Shown one piece after another: positions 26,993 through 35,115 of a stretch of DNA of 64,000 bases (positions within the stretch are counted from its first letter, which is position 1; the number at the start of each line of letters is the position of its first letter). Made by a program: the position numbers and the translations under genes. The notes under the pieces are model-generated. The model was not told where the DNA came from. It saw nothing but the letters and a program-made list of their open reading frames with translations, and searched no databases. Origin of the DNA: Pseudobacillus wudalianchiensis (GTDB lineage Bacteria > Bacillota > Bacilli > Bacillales > Domibacillaceae). The stretch lies in NCBI RefSeq assembly GCF_001685015.1, contig NZ_MAYT01000031.1, positions 66,791 to 130,790 of the forward strand, written 5' to 3'.

Positions 26993-28072
26993 ATGAATAC
27001 TGCCCGTTTGTCATCCACACAATGGAAATGGTTTTTAGCGTTGACTGGGATCATTGTGCTCGCTAACTTTTCTGCTCATCACTTAATCCCCCTTCCTGCC
27101 CATGAAATGAAATTCGTTACGATGGGATCTTTACTTGATTTTATCATTGTCATTCCGCTCCTTGCTTACTTCTTCGTTTTTAAGAAAAAAGGGCAGATAG
27201 CTCCTGTCATTGGCGTGGCGCTGCTCGGCTACTTTGTTGGAAAGTCGATCATTCCCAATGGAAGGCTTGCCGGAATGGAATGGGTTGGCTGGTTGTTAGT
27301 TGCAGGGGAAGCCGCTCTGTTTATAGCTGAGATTTGGATTGTCGTTCGTCTTGTGAAAACAGTACAGACCATCCGGCGAAAAGTAAAAGCGAACAAAGAG
27401 GAAGCTGCACTGACACTAGCTGTTTGGCAGCAAGCAGACGCTGCTTTTTCAGAGAATCGCTTTGCTAAAGTAATGATTTCTGAATGGATGATGTGGAAAT
27501 TTGCATTGGCCAGCTGGAAGCAAAAAACACCAGAATCCAATCGGTACTTTACGGCCCATCGTCGCACGAGCGTCATTGCTTTTAATATCATGCTTATTCA
27601 TGCGGTTGTACTGGAGACCATTGGGGTACATTGGCTCATTCATTCGATGAATCCCGCAATTGCGTGGGTTATGGTCATATTAAACATATATACGGTGTTC
27701 TTCTTTATCGGTGAAATCCAAGCGATTCGTCTTAATCCGATTATCGTGGAGCCCGACCAAATTACAGTTCCCATTGGATTAATGAAGAGGGTCACGGCTG
27801 TAAAAGGAAATATTCTCTCAATTCGCCGCGTAGTGCCTGGAGAATATAACGAGAAGGACAAAACAGCTTTTCATGGTATGTATGCCGATATAGAAAAAGG
27901 GGAACCGCAAATCGTGATTGAGCTAGAAAGCCCGGCAACCGTTCAGTATATATATGGATTCACTAAAAAAGCTGAAAGGATATACTTGCGCCTCGATCAG
28001 CCGGAGGAATTTATGGCGGCAGTAGAGGCGGAGGGGTTAAGCGAAACAAAGAGAAGAGACGAGCAAAACTAG
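26993..28072 (+). CDS. Uncharacterised multi-pass membrane protein
   Basis: A 359-residue protein that I cannot assign to a function. Hydrophobic segments lie at about residues 13-30, 43-62, 68-85, 94-120, 192-215 and 218-240. A long, charged cytoplasmic loop follows the fourth, and a soluble C-terminal domain of about 115 residues follows the last. That domain (NPIIVEPDQITVPIGLMKRV, IVIELESPATVQYIYG) looks like the PH-like beta domain of Bacillus membrane proteins. Such proteins are often annotated only as hypothetical or, wrongly, as beta-carotene monooxygenase. RBS is AAAGGAGGG. It is monocistronic. Confidence 0.8.
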   Translation: MNTARLSSTQWKWFLALTGIIVLANFSAHHLIPLPAHEMKFVTMGSLLDFIIVIPLLAYFFVFKKKGQIAPVIGVALLGYFVGKSIIPNGRLAGMEWVGWLLVAGEAALFIAEIWIVVRLVKTVQTIRRKVKANKEEAALTLAVWQQADAAFSENRFAKVMISEWMMWKFALASWKQKTPESNRYFTAHRRTSVIAFNIMLIHAVVLETIGVHWLIHSMNPAIAWVMVILNIYTVFFFIGEIQAIRLNPIIVEPDQITVPIGLMKRVTAVKGNILSIRRVVPGEYNEKDKTAFHGMYADIEKGEPQIVIELESPATVQYIYGFTKKAERIYLRLDQPEEFMAAVEAEGLSETKRRDEQN

Positions 28073-28116
28073 CAAAGAAGTGAACAAAACTTCTAGAGTA
28101 ACGACGATCAATAAAC

Positions 28117-28148
28117 AAAGGAGACCGTGCATCACGGTCTCCTTTTTC
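28117..28148. terminator. Bidirectional terminator
   Basis: AGGAGACCGTG pairs with CACGGTCTCCT around a 3-nt loop, with A-rich and T5 flanks. It separates the membrane-protein gene from the convergent LysR gene. Confidence 0.9.
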
Positions 28149-28149
28149 A

Positions 28150-29037
28150 TTAATCAATCAGGGTTTCAACCGGGTAGAACGTTTCGAGAAACCGCTCTGC
28201 TTTTTTAGATAAGTAGCGGTCTTTGAGCCAGATGATGGCAGATTCTGATTGAGTGGTACAGTCTTCAATTTCAATTACCTTCAAACCATCCGTTGGAAAG
28301 GAGAGGAGGGTTGATTTAGGCAGAAGAGCCGTTCCTAAGCCGGTCCGGACGAGCGATAATAACATTGCAGCGTCAGGGCATTCACAAATAATATTAGGGC
28401 TAAATCCATGTCTTTTACACTCATTCACGACGAGTTCATAAAGGCCCACACCACTGACCCGGTGCAATAGCATGAGTGGCATGTCCTTCAGATCATTCAT
28501 CTGGATGACAGCAGGGTGATCCCATTTCTCCGGCATAACAGCAACAAATGGATCTGGCGGCAGAGGAAGATAAGAGAACTCATCCATTTCAAGCGGAAGC
28601 CGCACGATGGCTAATTCCACTTCACGTTGTTTTAAATAATTCGCTAATAAGAAAGAATCGCCTTCTTTCAAGCGGAATTTGACATGTGGGTATTTCTCTC
28701 TGAAATGAAGAAAGCGTTCTGGGATGTAAGAGAAGCAGGTTTTAACAGAGCCGATGGATAATACCCCTTTTAAACCGTCTCCGACTTCTTTGACTTCGAT
28801 AACAGTTTCCTCCATCTTTTCTAAAAGATATTTCGCTTTCTTGTATAAAACTTCTCCTGCTTCTGTTAATTCAAGACTTCTGCCTTTACGTTCCAATAGC
28901 AAGACACCAAGTTCTTCTTCTAACGCTTTTAACTGCTGACTAAGAGGTGGTTGGGCCATATGAAGTTTTTTGGCAGCTTTTGTAATTTGACCTTCTTCTG
29001 CAATGGTGGCGAAATAGCGAATTTGTCGAATATCCAA
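28150..29037 (-). CDS. LysR-family regulator, probable regulator of the hpa cluster
   Basis: A 295-residue LTTR. It has the N-terminal helix-turn-helix (IRYFATIAEEGQITKAAKKLHMAQPPLSQQL) and an effector domain from about residue 90 (GVLSIGSVKTCFSYIPERF, typical of the CitR/YofA/GltC-like group). The gene is divergent from the first gene of the 4-hydroxyphenylacetate cluster, with a 224-bp shared intergenic region that contains a possible T-N11-A motif. By position it is the activator of that cluster. The classical hpa regulator in enterobacteria is of a different family (HpaA, AraC type; HpaR, MarR type). Confidence 0.88.
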   Translation of the reverse strand: MDIRQIRYFATIAEEGQITKAAKKLHMAQPPLSQQLKALEEELGVLLLERKGRSLELTEAGEVLYKKAKYLLEKMEETVIEVKEVGDGLKGVLSIGSVKTCFSYIPERFLHFREKYPHVKFRLKEGDSFLLANYLKQREVELAIVRLPLEMDEFSYLPLPPDPFVAVMPEKWDHPAVIQMNDLKDMPLMLLHRVSGVGLYELVVNECKRHGFSPNIICECPDAAMLLSLVRTGLGTALLPKSTLLSFPTDGLKVIEIEDCTTQSESAIIWLKDRYLSKKAERFLETFYPVETLID

Positions 29038-29060
29038 CTTTGGAACCTCCTTACAACTAT

Positions 29061-29079
29061 GTATACTTTTAAAATATAC
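29061..29079. promoter_or_regulatory. Possible LysR operator (inverted repeat with T-N11-A)
   Basis: GTATA-CTTTTAAAA-TATAC lies 24 bp before the LysR start, in the divergent region. It fits the general LysR pattern but is AT-rich, so chance is possible. Confidence 0.45.
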
Positions 29080-29208
29080 CTAACCAATATTTTTAATATT
29101 TTTAATATTTTAATTCCTATGTTAAGTTATTTATGTAAACGATTCCACTATTTTTTCTAAATTTTTAAAACTTTCTTATTTAGTGAAAAAGGAATCCATA
29201 GAACGAAT

Positions 29209-29233
29209 GAAGAAGTAGAATCGTTACTTCTTC
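29209..29233 (+). promoter_or_regulatory. Hairpin in the leader of the DapA-like gene
   Basis: GAAGAAGTA pairs perfectly with TACTTCTTC across a 7-nt loop, 28 bp before the first hpa-cluster gene. It could be an operator or an RNA leader hairpin. No T run follows. Confidence 0.5.
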
Positions 29234-29261
29234 GTGATGATGAAAAAGGAGCGAAGAAAAC

Positions 29262-30188
29262 ATGTCAAAAGTTCAGGAAGCGAAAGAAAAATTAAAAGGG
29301 TCGATTGCACCGGTCATTACTCCTTTTAAGCAGGACGAGAGTTTGGACCTTGATACATTTAAGAGCTTAATCAATTGGCAGATTGAAAGCGGCAGCCACG
29401 GAATTTCCGTTACGGGTACATCCGGAGAGCCAAGTTCCCTAACAGTAGAAGAGAGAGAGCTTGTCATGGAAACAGCGATCAAAACAATCGATGGCCGCGT
29501 GCCGTTTGCGCCGGGTACAGGCTCTGTTAATTTCAATGAAGCGCTTCGCTTAACGAAAGCAGCACAGGAAATGGGTGCTGATGCGGCAATGGTTATTGTT
29601 CCTTATTACAACAAACCTTCCCAGCATGCTCTTTACAATCACTATAAAACGATTGCGGATGCGGTCGATATTCCAATCGTCGTCTATAACATTCCAGGAC
29701 GTACAGGGGTCAACCTAGAGGTCAAAACGCTAGCTCGTTTAGTGGAAGATTGCCCGAACATTATCGGTGCTAAAGAGTCCAACAAAGACTTTGAACATGT
29801 TAACCGTGTCCTGCTGAATTGTGGCAGAGATTTCAAATTATTCTCCGGTATTGAACTGCTTTGCTATCCGATGCTGACGATCGGCGGTGCTGGTTCTATC
29901 AGTGCAACAGCAAACGTTGCCCCAGCTCAAGTAGCAGAAATGCACAACGCTTGGATGGAAGGAAATACAGAAAGAGCACTTGAGCTTCACTACGAATTAA
30001 TGCCGTTAAATGACGTTCTCTTTAAAGATACGAATCCGGCACCAGTAAAAGCAGCCCTCGGCATGATGGGCAAAATCGAGCCAGTTCTGCGCAAGCCAAT
30101 GGCCTTGCCAACGCAGGAATTACAGGATGAAATTCGTGAAGTGCTAAAATCATACAATATTTTGCCAGAAGGCGTTTCAACTAACTAA
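29262..30188 (+). CDS. DapA/NAL-family class I lyase of the 4-hydroxyphenylacetate cluster
   Basis: A 308-residue TIM-barrel Schiff-base lyase. The active-site lysine is K171 (GAKESNKDF), with Y142 and R147 in VYNIPGRTG, and the pyruvate-binding motif GTSGE at 52-56 (GTTGE in true DapA). Lysine synthesis is unlikely to be its job: it is the first gene of an hpa cluster that contains no HpaI aldolase. The likely role is retro-aldol cleavage of 2,4-dihydroxyhept-2-enedioate to pyruvate and succinic semialdehyde. Because HpaH is also missing, it could be a combined hydratase-aldolase, an activity known in this superfamily (NahE, PhdJ). That is an inference. Confidence 0.88.
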   Translation: MSKVQEAKEKLKGSIAPVITPFKQDESLDLDTFKSLINWQIESGSHGISVTGTSGEPSSLTVEERELVMETAIKTIDGRVPFAPGTGSVNFNEALRLTKAAQEMGADAAMVIVPYYNKPSQHALYNHYKTIADAVDIPIVVYNIPGRTGVNLEVKTLARLVEDCPNIIGAKESNKDFEHVNRVLLNCGRDFKLFSGIELLCYPMLTIGGAGSISATANVAPAQVAEMHNAWMEGNTERALELHYELMPLNDVLFKDTNPAPVKAALGMMGKIEPVLRKPMALPTQELQDEIREVLKSYNILPEGVSTN

Positions 30189-30253
30189 TTAATTGAACAA
30201 AAGAACGAATCAGCCTCTATGAAAAAGGTGGAGGAAATGGAAAAGGAGTGACC

Positions 30254-31771
30254 ATGATGCAAGTACAAGCAGCTGGACAACAAGAGCTAACCCATAAACG
30301 AGTAGAGGATGTAAAACTCTATATTGATGGCCAGTTTACAGATGCCGAAGCAGGTGCCACATTTGAAAACATCAATCCATTTACGAATAAGGTAAATAAC
30401 GTGGTGGCTGAAGGACGTGCTGAAGATATCAACAAAGCAGTAGCAGCTGCAAAAAGAGCGTTTGAAGAAGGGCCATGGGGAAAGATGAAAGTGGCAGAAC
30501 GCATGAAGTATATCGAACGAATCGCTGATTTGATCGAAGAAAATGCGGAAGAAATTTCTTATTTGGAATCTCTTGATACGGGTCTTCCGATCAGCCAGAC
30601 GAAGAAACAGGCAGCTCGCGCAGCAGAGAACTTCCGTTTTTATTCTCGCATGGTGCAATCGGTACTGCATGGAGAATCGTACCCAATGGATGATGAATTC
30701 ATTAATTACACTGTATATAAGCCGCTTGGACCAATCGGGCTCATTACACCATGGAATGCGCCATTTATGCTAGAAACATGGAAAGTTGCTCCGGCTTTGG
30801 CAACGGGTAATACAGTGATCCTAAAACCGGCGGAACTATCCCCTTTGACAGCGAACAAACTGGCAGAAGTAATTGATAAAGCGGGCCTTCCAGAAGGTGT
30901 GTTCAACATCGTTCACGGCTTCGGAGAAACAGCAGGCGCAACGCTTGTGGCACATCCAGATGTAAAAGCCATTTCCTTTACTGGAGAAACAACAACAGGC
31001 TCTGTCATTATTAAGAATTCGGCAGATACGTTAAAGAAAACATCGATGGAACTTGGTGGCAAGTCCCCGCTAATCGTGTTCGATGATGCGGATCTTGACC
31101 GCGCTCTTGATGCAGCGGTATGGGGAATCTTCTCCTTTAATGGGGAACGCTGTACAGCGAACTCTCGTCTGTTCCTTCATAAAAACATTAAAGATGAGTT
31201 TGCAGAAAAATTAAAGAAACGTGTCATGAATATTAAGATCGGCGATCCAATGGATTCCAAAACACAGCTTGGACCGCTAATTGAAAAAGAACATTTTAAT
31301 AAAGTTAAAAGCTACATTGAATTGGCTAAAGAAGAAGGCTGTGAAGTGATTCAGGGAGTAGTGCCTGAAGAAGTGAAAGCCGGCAACTTTGTGCCGCCAA
31401 CACTTTTATTAAATGCCAAAAATGAGATGAGAGTGTGCCAGGAAGAAATCTTCGGGCCAGTTATGGCGGTCATTGAATTTGAAGACGAAGCAGAAGTGGT
31501 TAAAGCAGCAAATGATGTGCGTTATGGCCTTGCTGGATACGTGTGGACGAACGACATTAAACGCGGGCATCGTGTAGCCCAGGCAGTAGAAGCCGGCATG
31601 ATATGGATCAATGCACAAAACGTCCGTGATTTAAGAATTCCATTCGGCGGAATGAAAGACAGCGGTGTCGGTCGAGAAGGCGGACGTTATGCACTCTTTG
31701 AATTTTATACAGAACCAAAAATCATTCACGTGGCCATTGGCGATCACCATATCCCGCAATTCGGAAAGTAA
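30254..31771 (+). CDS. hpaE: 5-carboxymethyl-2-hydroxymuconate semialdehyde dehydrogenase
   Basis: A 505-residue aldehyde dehydrogenase that oxidises the ring-cleavage product of homoprotocatechuate. It shows ITPWNAPFMLETWKVAPAL, Glu in SMELGGKSPLIVF and Cys in FNGERCTANSRLF. These motifs and the C-terminal GDHHIPQFGK tail match HpaE proteins. The start is uncertain between ATG 30254 and ATG 30257, with AAGGAG five or eight bases before. It sits between the DapA-like lyase and hpaB, with a dispersed repeat filling the gap to hpaB. Confidence 0.92.
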   Translation: MMQVQAAGQQELTHKRVEDVKLYIDGQFTDAEAGATFENINPFTNKVNNVVAEGRAEDINKAVAAAKRAFEEGPWGKMKVAERMKYIERIADLIEENAEEISYLESLDTGLPISQTKKQAARAAENFRFYSRMVQSVLHGESYPMDDEFINYTVYKPLGPIGLITPWNAPFMLETWKVAPALATGNTVILKPAELSPLTANKLAEVIDKAGLPEGVFNIVHGFGETAGATLVAHPDVKAISFTGETTTGSVIIKNSADTLKKTSMELGGKSPLIVFDDADLDRALDAAVWGIFSFNGERCTANSRLFLHKNIKDEFAEKLKKRVMNIKIGDPMDSKTQLGPLIEKEHFNKVKSYIELAKEEGCEVIQGVVPEEVKAGNFVPPTLLLNAKNEMRVCQEEIFGPVMAVIEFEDEAEVVKAANDVRYGLAGYVWTNDIKRGHRVAQAVEAGMIWINAQNVRDLRIPFGGMKDSGVGREGGRYALFEFYTEPKIIHVAIGDHHIPQFGK

Positions 31772-31802
31772 ACAGAATAATTAAAAGAGAGGGCGCTAAG
31801 CC

Positions 31803-31942
31803 AGCGCCTTCCACTTTGAAGATTGTCTAGTTACAGGCGCTAACGGCTCGAGGTCGTAAGCCAAGCTGACTGCATGGCTGAAAAACGCCAATTCATCAGC
31901 CCGTCTTATGCTGGTCGCCGCTGACCGAGCGCCTTCCACTTT
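31803..31942 (+). repeat. Dispersed intergenic repeat, family R2 (between hpaE and hpaB)
   Basis: About 125 bp flanked by two direct copies of AGCGCCTTCCACTTT (31803-31817 and 31928-31942). The core (GGCTCGAGGTCGTAAGCC, then GAAAAACGCC and CGTCTTATGCTGGTCG) matches, in opposite orientation, the element at 63704-63868. It was apparently inserted inside the hpa operon without any terminator signal. Confidence 0.8.
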
Positions 31943-31964
31943 CATTAAAAAAGGAGAGAGTTAT

Positions 31965-33434
31965 ATGCCAGCTAAAACAGGTAAGGAATACATCGAAAGA
32001 GTCGATCAGGCTCAAGCGAACGTCTGGATTGATGGAGAGCAAGTAAAAGGAAAAATCTCCGAGCATCCTGCCTTCAAAGGGGTTATGAAAACACAGGCTG
32101 AGTTGTATGATATGCAGCATGATCCAAAGAAAAAGGATTTCATGACGTACGAGTCGCCAACGACTGGGGATCGTGTTGGTACGTCTTTTATCCAGCCAAG
32201 AACGAAAGAAGATTTGGAAATGCGCCGCAAAATGATGCAGGAGTGGGCGCGTCATAACAACGGAATGATGGGGCGTTCACCGGATTACATTAATGTTGGA
32301 ATGATGGCCTACGGATCAGCATCTGAAATGTTCGGCAAGCAAGATCCTTTCTACGCTCAAAATATGTCGAAATATTATGAATACTGTCGAGAGAATGATT
32401 TGTCTTTAACGCATACACTTATCCAGCCGCAAGTAAACCGTGGTGTGAATGCTGCTCAGCTGCCAGATCCTTATATCGCAGCCCGCATTAAAGAAAAAAC
32501 GTCAGAAGGCGTTGTGATTAAAGGAGCTAGATTACTGGCTACTCAAGGCGGCATTACAGATGAAATCATGGTATTCCCGTCTACCTTGTTAAAACAAGCG
32601 GAAGAAGAAAACCCTTATGCTTACGCTTTCTCTATTCCAAATAATACGCCTGGGTTAAAGTTCATCTGCCGTGAATCCTTCGATTACGGAAAGTCTAATT
32701 TTGACCATCCGCTTGGCTCACGCTTTGAGGAAATGGATACGATCGTTGTCTTTGACGATGTGGTAGTTCCGTGGGATCGCGTCTTTGCACTCGGTGATGT
32801 TGGCGTTTGTAACCAGGCCTATAACGAAAGTAATGCGGTCGTTCATATGACGCACCAAGTCGTTTCGAAAAACGTGGCAAAAACAGAGTTTATCCTCGGC
32901 TTAGTTCAGCTCATGATTGAAACGATTAACATTGGCCAATATCAGCACGTTCAAGAGAAAGCTTCTGAAATCATTATAGCGTTAGAAACAGTCAAGTCTT
33001 ACGTAGCAGCGGCAGAAGCGAATGCCAAAGTTGATAAATGGGGTATCATGACACCGGACTTCACGCCATTGAACATTGCTCGCAACTACTATCCGAAGAT
33101 CTACCCGCGCTTTAGTGAAATTATGCAATTGCTCGGTGCCAGCGGCTTAATGGCGATTCCAAACGAAGCAGACTTTAATTCAGAGCTCCGTCCGGATCTC
33201 GATAAATACTTACAGTCCGCTACTGGAAACGCTTACGATCGTGTGAAGTTGTATCGTCTAGCATGGGATGTCTGCATGAGTGCCTTTGGTACAAGACAAA
33301 CATTGTATGAGCGCTTCTTCTTCGGAGATCCAGTGAGAATGGCAAGTGCCTTGTATAACGGCTATGACAAGCAAGAGTATGTAGATCGCGTAAAAGAGTT
33401 TTTAGACCGTTCTGAAGAGCTTGTTCAAAAATAA
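31965..33434 (+). CDS. hpaB: 4-hydroxyphenylacetate 3-hydroxylase, oxygenase component
   Basis: A 489-residue FADH2-dependent monooxygenase that hydroxylates 4-hydroxyphenylacetate to homoprotocatechuate. It has the acyl-CoA dehydrogenase-like fold. Recognisable blocks are MTYESPTTGDRVGTSF, PDYINVGMMAYGSASEMF, THTLIQPQVNRG and YDRVKLYRLAWDVCMSAFGTRQTLYERFFFGDPVRM. Length is near the Thermus/Gram-positive HpaB (about 480), shorter than the E. coli enzyme. ATG 31965 follows AAGGAGAGAG. Reduced flavin comes from HpaC, encoded two genes downstream. Confidence 0.95.
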   Translation: MPAKTGKEYIERVDQAQANVWIDGEQVKGKISEHPAFKGVMKTQAELYDMQHDPKKKDFMTYESPTTGDRVGTSFIQPRTKEDLEMRRKMMQEWARHNNGMMGRSPDYINVGMMAYGSASEMFGKQDPFYAQNMSKYYEYCRENDLSLTHTLIQPQVNRGVNAAQLPDPYIAARIKEKTSEGVVIKGARLLATQGGITDEIMVFPSTLLKQAEEENPYAYAFSIPNNTPGLKFICRESFDYGKSNFDHPLGSRFEEMDTIVVFDDVVVPWDRVFALGDVGVCNQAYNESNAVVHMTHQVVSKNVAKTEFILGLVQLMIETINIGQYQHVQEKASEIIIALETVKSYVAAAEANAKVDKWGIMTPDFTPLNIARNYYPKIYPRFSEIMQLLGASGLMAIPNEADFNSELRPDLDKYLQSATGNAYDRVKLYRLAWDVCMSAFGTRQTLYERFFFGDPVRMASALYNGYDKQEYVDRVKEFLDRSEELVQK

Positions 33435-33461
33435 TTCGCAAGCAAATTCTGCTGTACACAA

Positions 33462-33566
33462 TGTCAGGCTCGTTGAGAAGGCTTTTCTTTCAAGACGAAA
33501 TCTGGATGAGAATCAGGATGATGCAGATAGGTGAAGAGGGAAGAAAGCATGTTTCAACAGCCTGAA
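33462..33566 (+). repeat. Dispersed repeat family R3, copy 2 (between hpaB and hpaD), foldable
   Basis: The ends can pair: AGGCT-GTTGA near 33466 with TCAAC-AGCCT near 33553-33563. The 3' part (GGAAGAAAGC, then TTTCAACAGCCTGAA) and the 5' part (TCAGGCT, TCTTTC-AGA-G) match the copy at 38207-38330. The differences between copies keep the terminal pairing. It lies in the operon leader region of hpaD, so it will be transcribed. Confidence 0.6.
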
Positions 33567-33611
33567 TAAAAGATGACGATTCTTACAAGTGAAAAAAGGG
33601 AGGCAAGGGCA

Positions 33612-34595
33612 ATGGATTTTAATATTATCCGCATTGCAAGAACAGTACTGAATGTAAAGGATCTTGAGCGCTCAAGAAAATTCTATGTAGATGCTTTAGG
33701 ATTTATTGAAACAGAAACAAAGGATGACTGCATCTATTTAAGAGGCTTAGAAGAGCATGTTCATCACAGCTTAGTGTTGAAGAAGTCTGAAAAAGTCGGT
33801 GTTCACGCACTTGGTTATAAAGTAGAGAAGGAAGAAGATCTTGACAAGCTGGCAGCACTTTTCCAATCAAAAGGATTGAAAACAAAGTGGCTAGAAGAAG
33901 GTACACAGTATGCACTTGGACGTGCGCTTCATGTACATGACGTATCTGGCCTGCCGCTTGAATTCTTCTGCAAAATGGATAAAGCAGAGCGTCTGCTTCA
34001 GCGTTATGACCTTTATAAAGGAGCAAGAATTCAACGGATCGACCACGTGAACTGTGCTGTGGCGGACGTTCAAAAGGCATACGATTTCTTCATTAACGAA
34101 TTAGGATTTGCCTGCTCAGAATATACAGCAACGGAAGATGAAAGCATTTGGGCAGCTTGGCTGCATCGCAAGCCAAGCGTTCATGACCAGGCGTTCATGA
34201 ATGGAGAAGGTCCGCGGCTTCACCACTTTGCTTATTGGCTGCCAGATCCTTTAGCTTTGATTCATTGCTGTGACGTTCTTGCTTCCCTTGGATATGCGGA
34301 CAGTATCGAACGCGGACCAGGCCGTCATGGTTTGTCTAACGCTTTCTTCTTATATTTAAGAGATCCAGACGGTCACCGTATTGAACTGTATAACGGAGAC
34401 TACTTAACAAGTGATCCTGATTTTGAACCAATTCGCTGGGATTTAAATGATCCTCGCCGCCAAACATTCTGGGGAGCTAAAGCACCGGATAGCTGGTTCA
34501 ATGAAACATCTCCATTCTTAGATATCGAAACAGGAGAATATGTGAAAACAGAAGCAGCGAAGCTTGAACAAAAGAAACCTGAATTTATCATTTAA
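33612..34595 (+). CDS. hpaD: Homoprotocatechuate 2,3-dioxygenase (extradiol)
   Basis: A 327-residue type I extradiol dioxygenase with two VOC domains. It cleaves 3,4-dihydroxyphenylacetate to 5-carboxymethyl-2-hydroxymuconate semialdehyde. Metal ligands are H145 (RIDHVNCAV), the histidine in PRLHHFAYW (204/205) and E258 (DPDGHRIELY). The sequence RHGLSNAFFLYLRDPDGHRIE and the following EPIRWDLNDPRRQTFWG are diagnostic of the Brevibacterium/Arthrobacter enzyme class. ATG 33612 follows GGGAGG by eight bases; the frame is open upstream but lacks an RBS. Confidence 0.95.
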   Translation: MDFNIIRIARTVLNVKDLERSRKFYVDALGFIETETKDDCIYLRGLEEHVHHSLVLKKSEKVGVHALGYKVEKEEDLDKLAALFQSKGLKTKWLEEGTQYALGRALHVHDVSGLPLEFFCKMDKAERLLQRYDLYKGARIQRIDHVNCAVADVQKAYDFFINELGFACSEYTATEDESIWAAWLHRKPSVHDQAFMNGEGPRLHHFAYWLPDPLALIHCCDVLASLGYADSIERGPGRHGLSNAFFLYLRDPDGHRIELYNGDYLTSDPDFEPIRWDLNDPRRQTFWGAKAPDSWFNETSPFLDIETGEYVKTEAAKLEQKKPEFII

Positions 34596-34615
34596 CGTAA
34601 CGGGAGGAACACAGG

Positions 34616-35089
34616 ATGGATGATCGTTTATTTCGCAACGCCATGGGGAAATTCGCGACAGGCGTCACAGTGATTACGACCGAGTTGGATGGAGAAGCAC
34701 ACGGCATGACGGCGAATGCCTTCATGTCCGTGTCACTCAATCCGAAGCTCGTCTTAATTTCAATTGGTGAAAAAGCAAAAATGCTTGAGAAAATCAATGA
34801 ATCTGGCAAATTTGCTGTCAACATTTTAGCGGCGGAGCAACAGGAAGTGTCTATGCTGTTCGCTGGCCAGATTAAGGAAAAGCGCGAGGCAGAATTTGAT
34901 CGCATTCAGGATGTGCCAGTCATTAAAGATGCGCTTGCCAATGTGGTTTGTAATGTTTATTCAAAGCAAGTAGCCGGAGATCATACACTGTTCATCGGTG
35001 AAGTGCAGGACATTGTCTTACGGGAAGGGTCACCGCTTACTTTCTTTGAAGGAAAATACGGCCAGCTTGCAGAAGGCCAGCTTGCTTAA
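34616..35089 (+). CDS. hpaC: 4-hydroxyphenylacetate 3-hydroxylase, flavin reductase component
   Basis: A 157-residue NADH:flavin reductase that supplies FADH2 to HpaB. Motifs are MGKFATGVTVITT, GMTANAFMSVSLNP and AGDHTLFIGEV. It lies 20 bp after hpaD with RBS CGGGAGGAAC. It is a paralogue of the flavin reductase at 7129-7629, but shorter at the C-terminus. The order hpaB-hpaD-hpaC differs from the adjacent hpaBC of enterobacteria, but both halves of the two-component hydroxylase are in one transcription unit. Confidence 0.93.
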   Translation: MDDRLFRNAMGKFATGVTVITTELDGEAHGMTANAFMSVSLNPKLVLISIGEKAKMLEKINESGKFAVNILAAEQQEVSMLFAGQIKEKREAEFDRIQDVPVIKDALANVVCNVYSKQVAGDHTLFIGEVQDIVLREGSPLTFFEGKYGQLAEGQLA

Positions 35090-35115
35090 GTAAAACGAAA
35101 GGGGACGTGCAACTG

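Noticed and set aside
29262-30188. True dapA (lysine biosynthesis)
   Set aside because: The gene leads an aromatic-catabolism operon, no lysine genes are near, and the GTTGE motif is changed to GTSGE.
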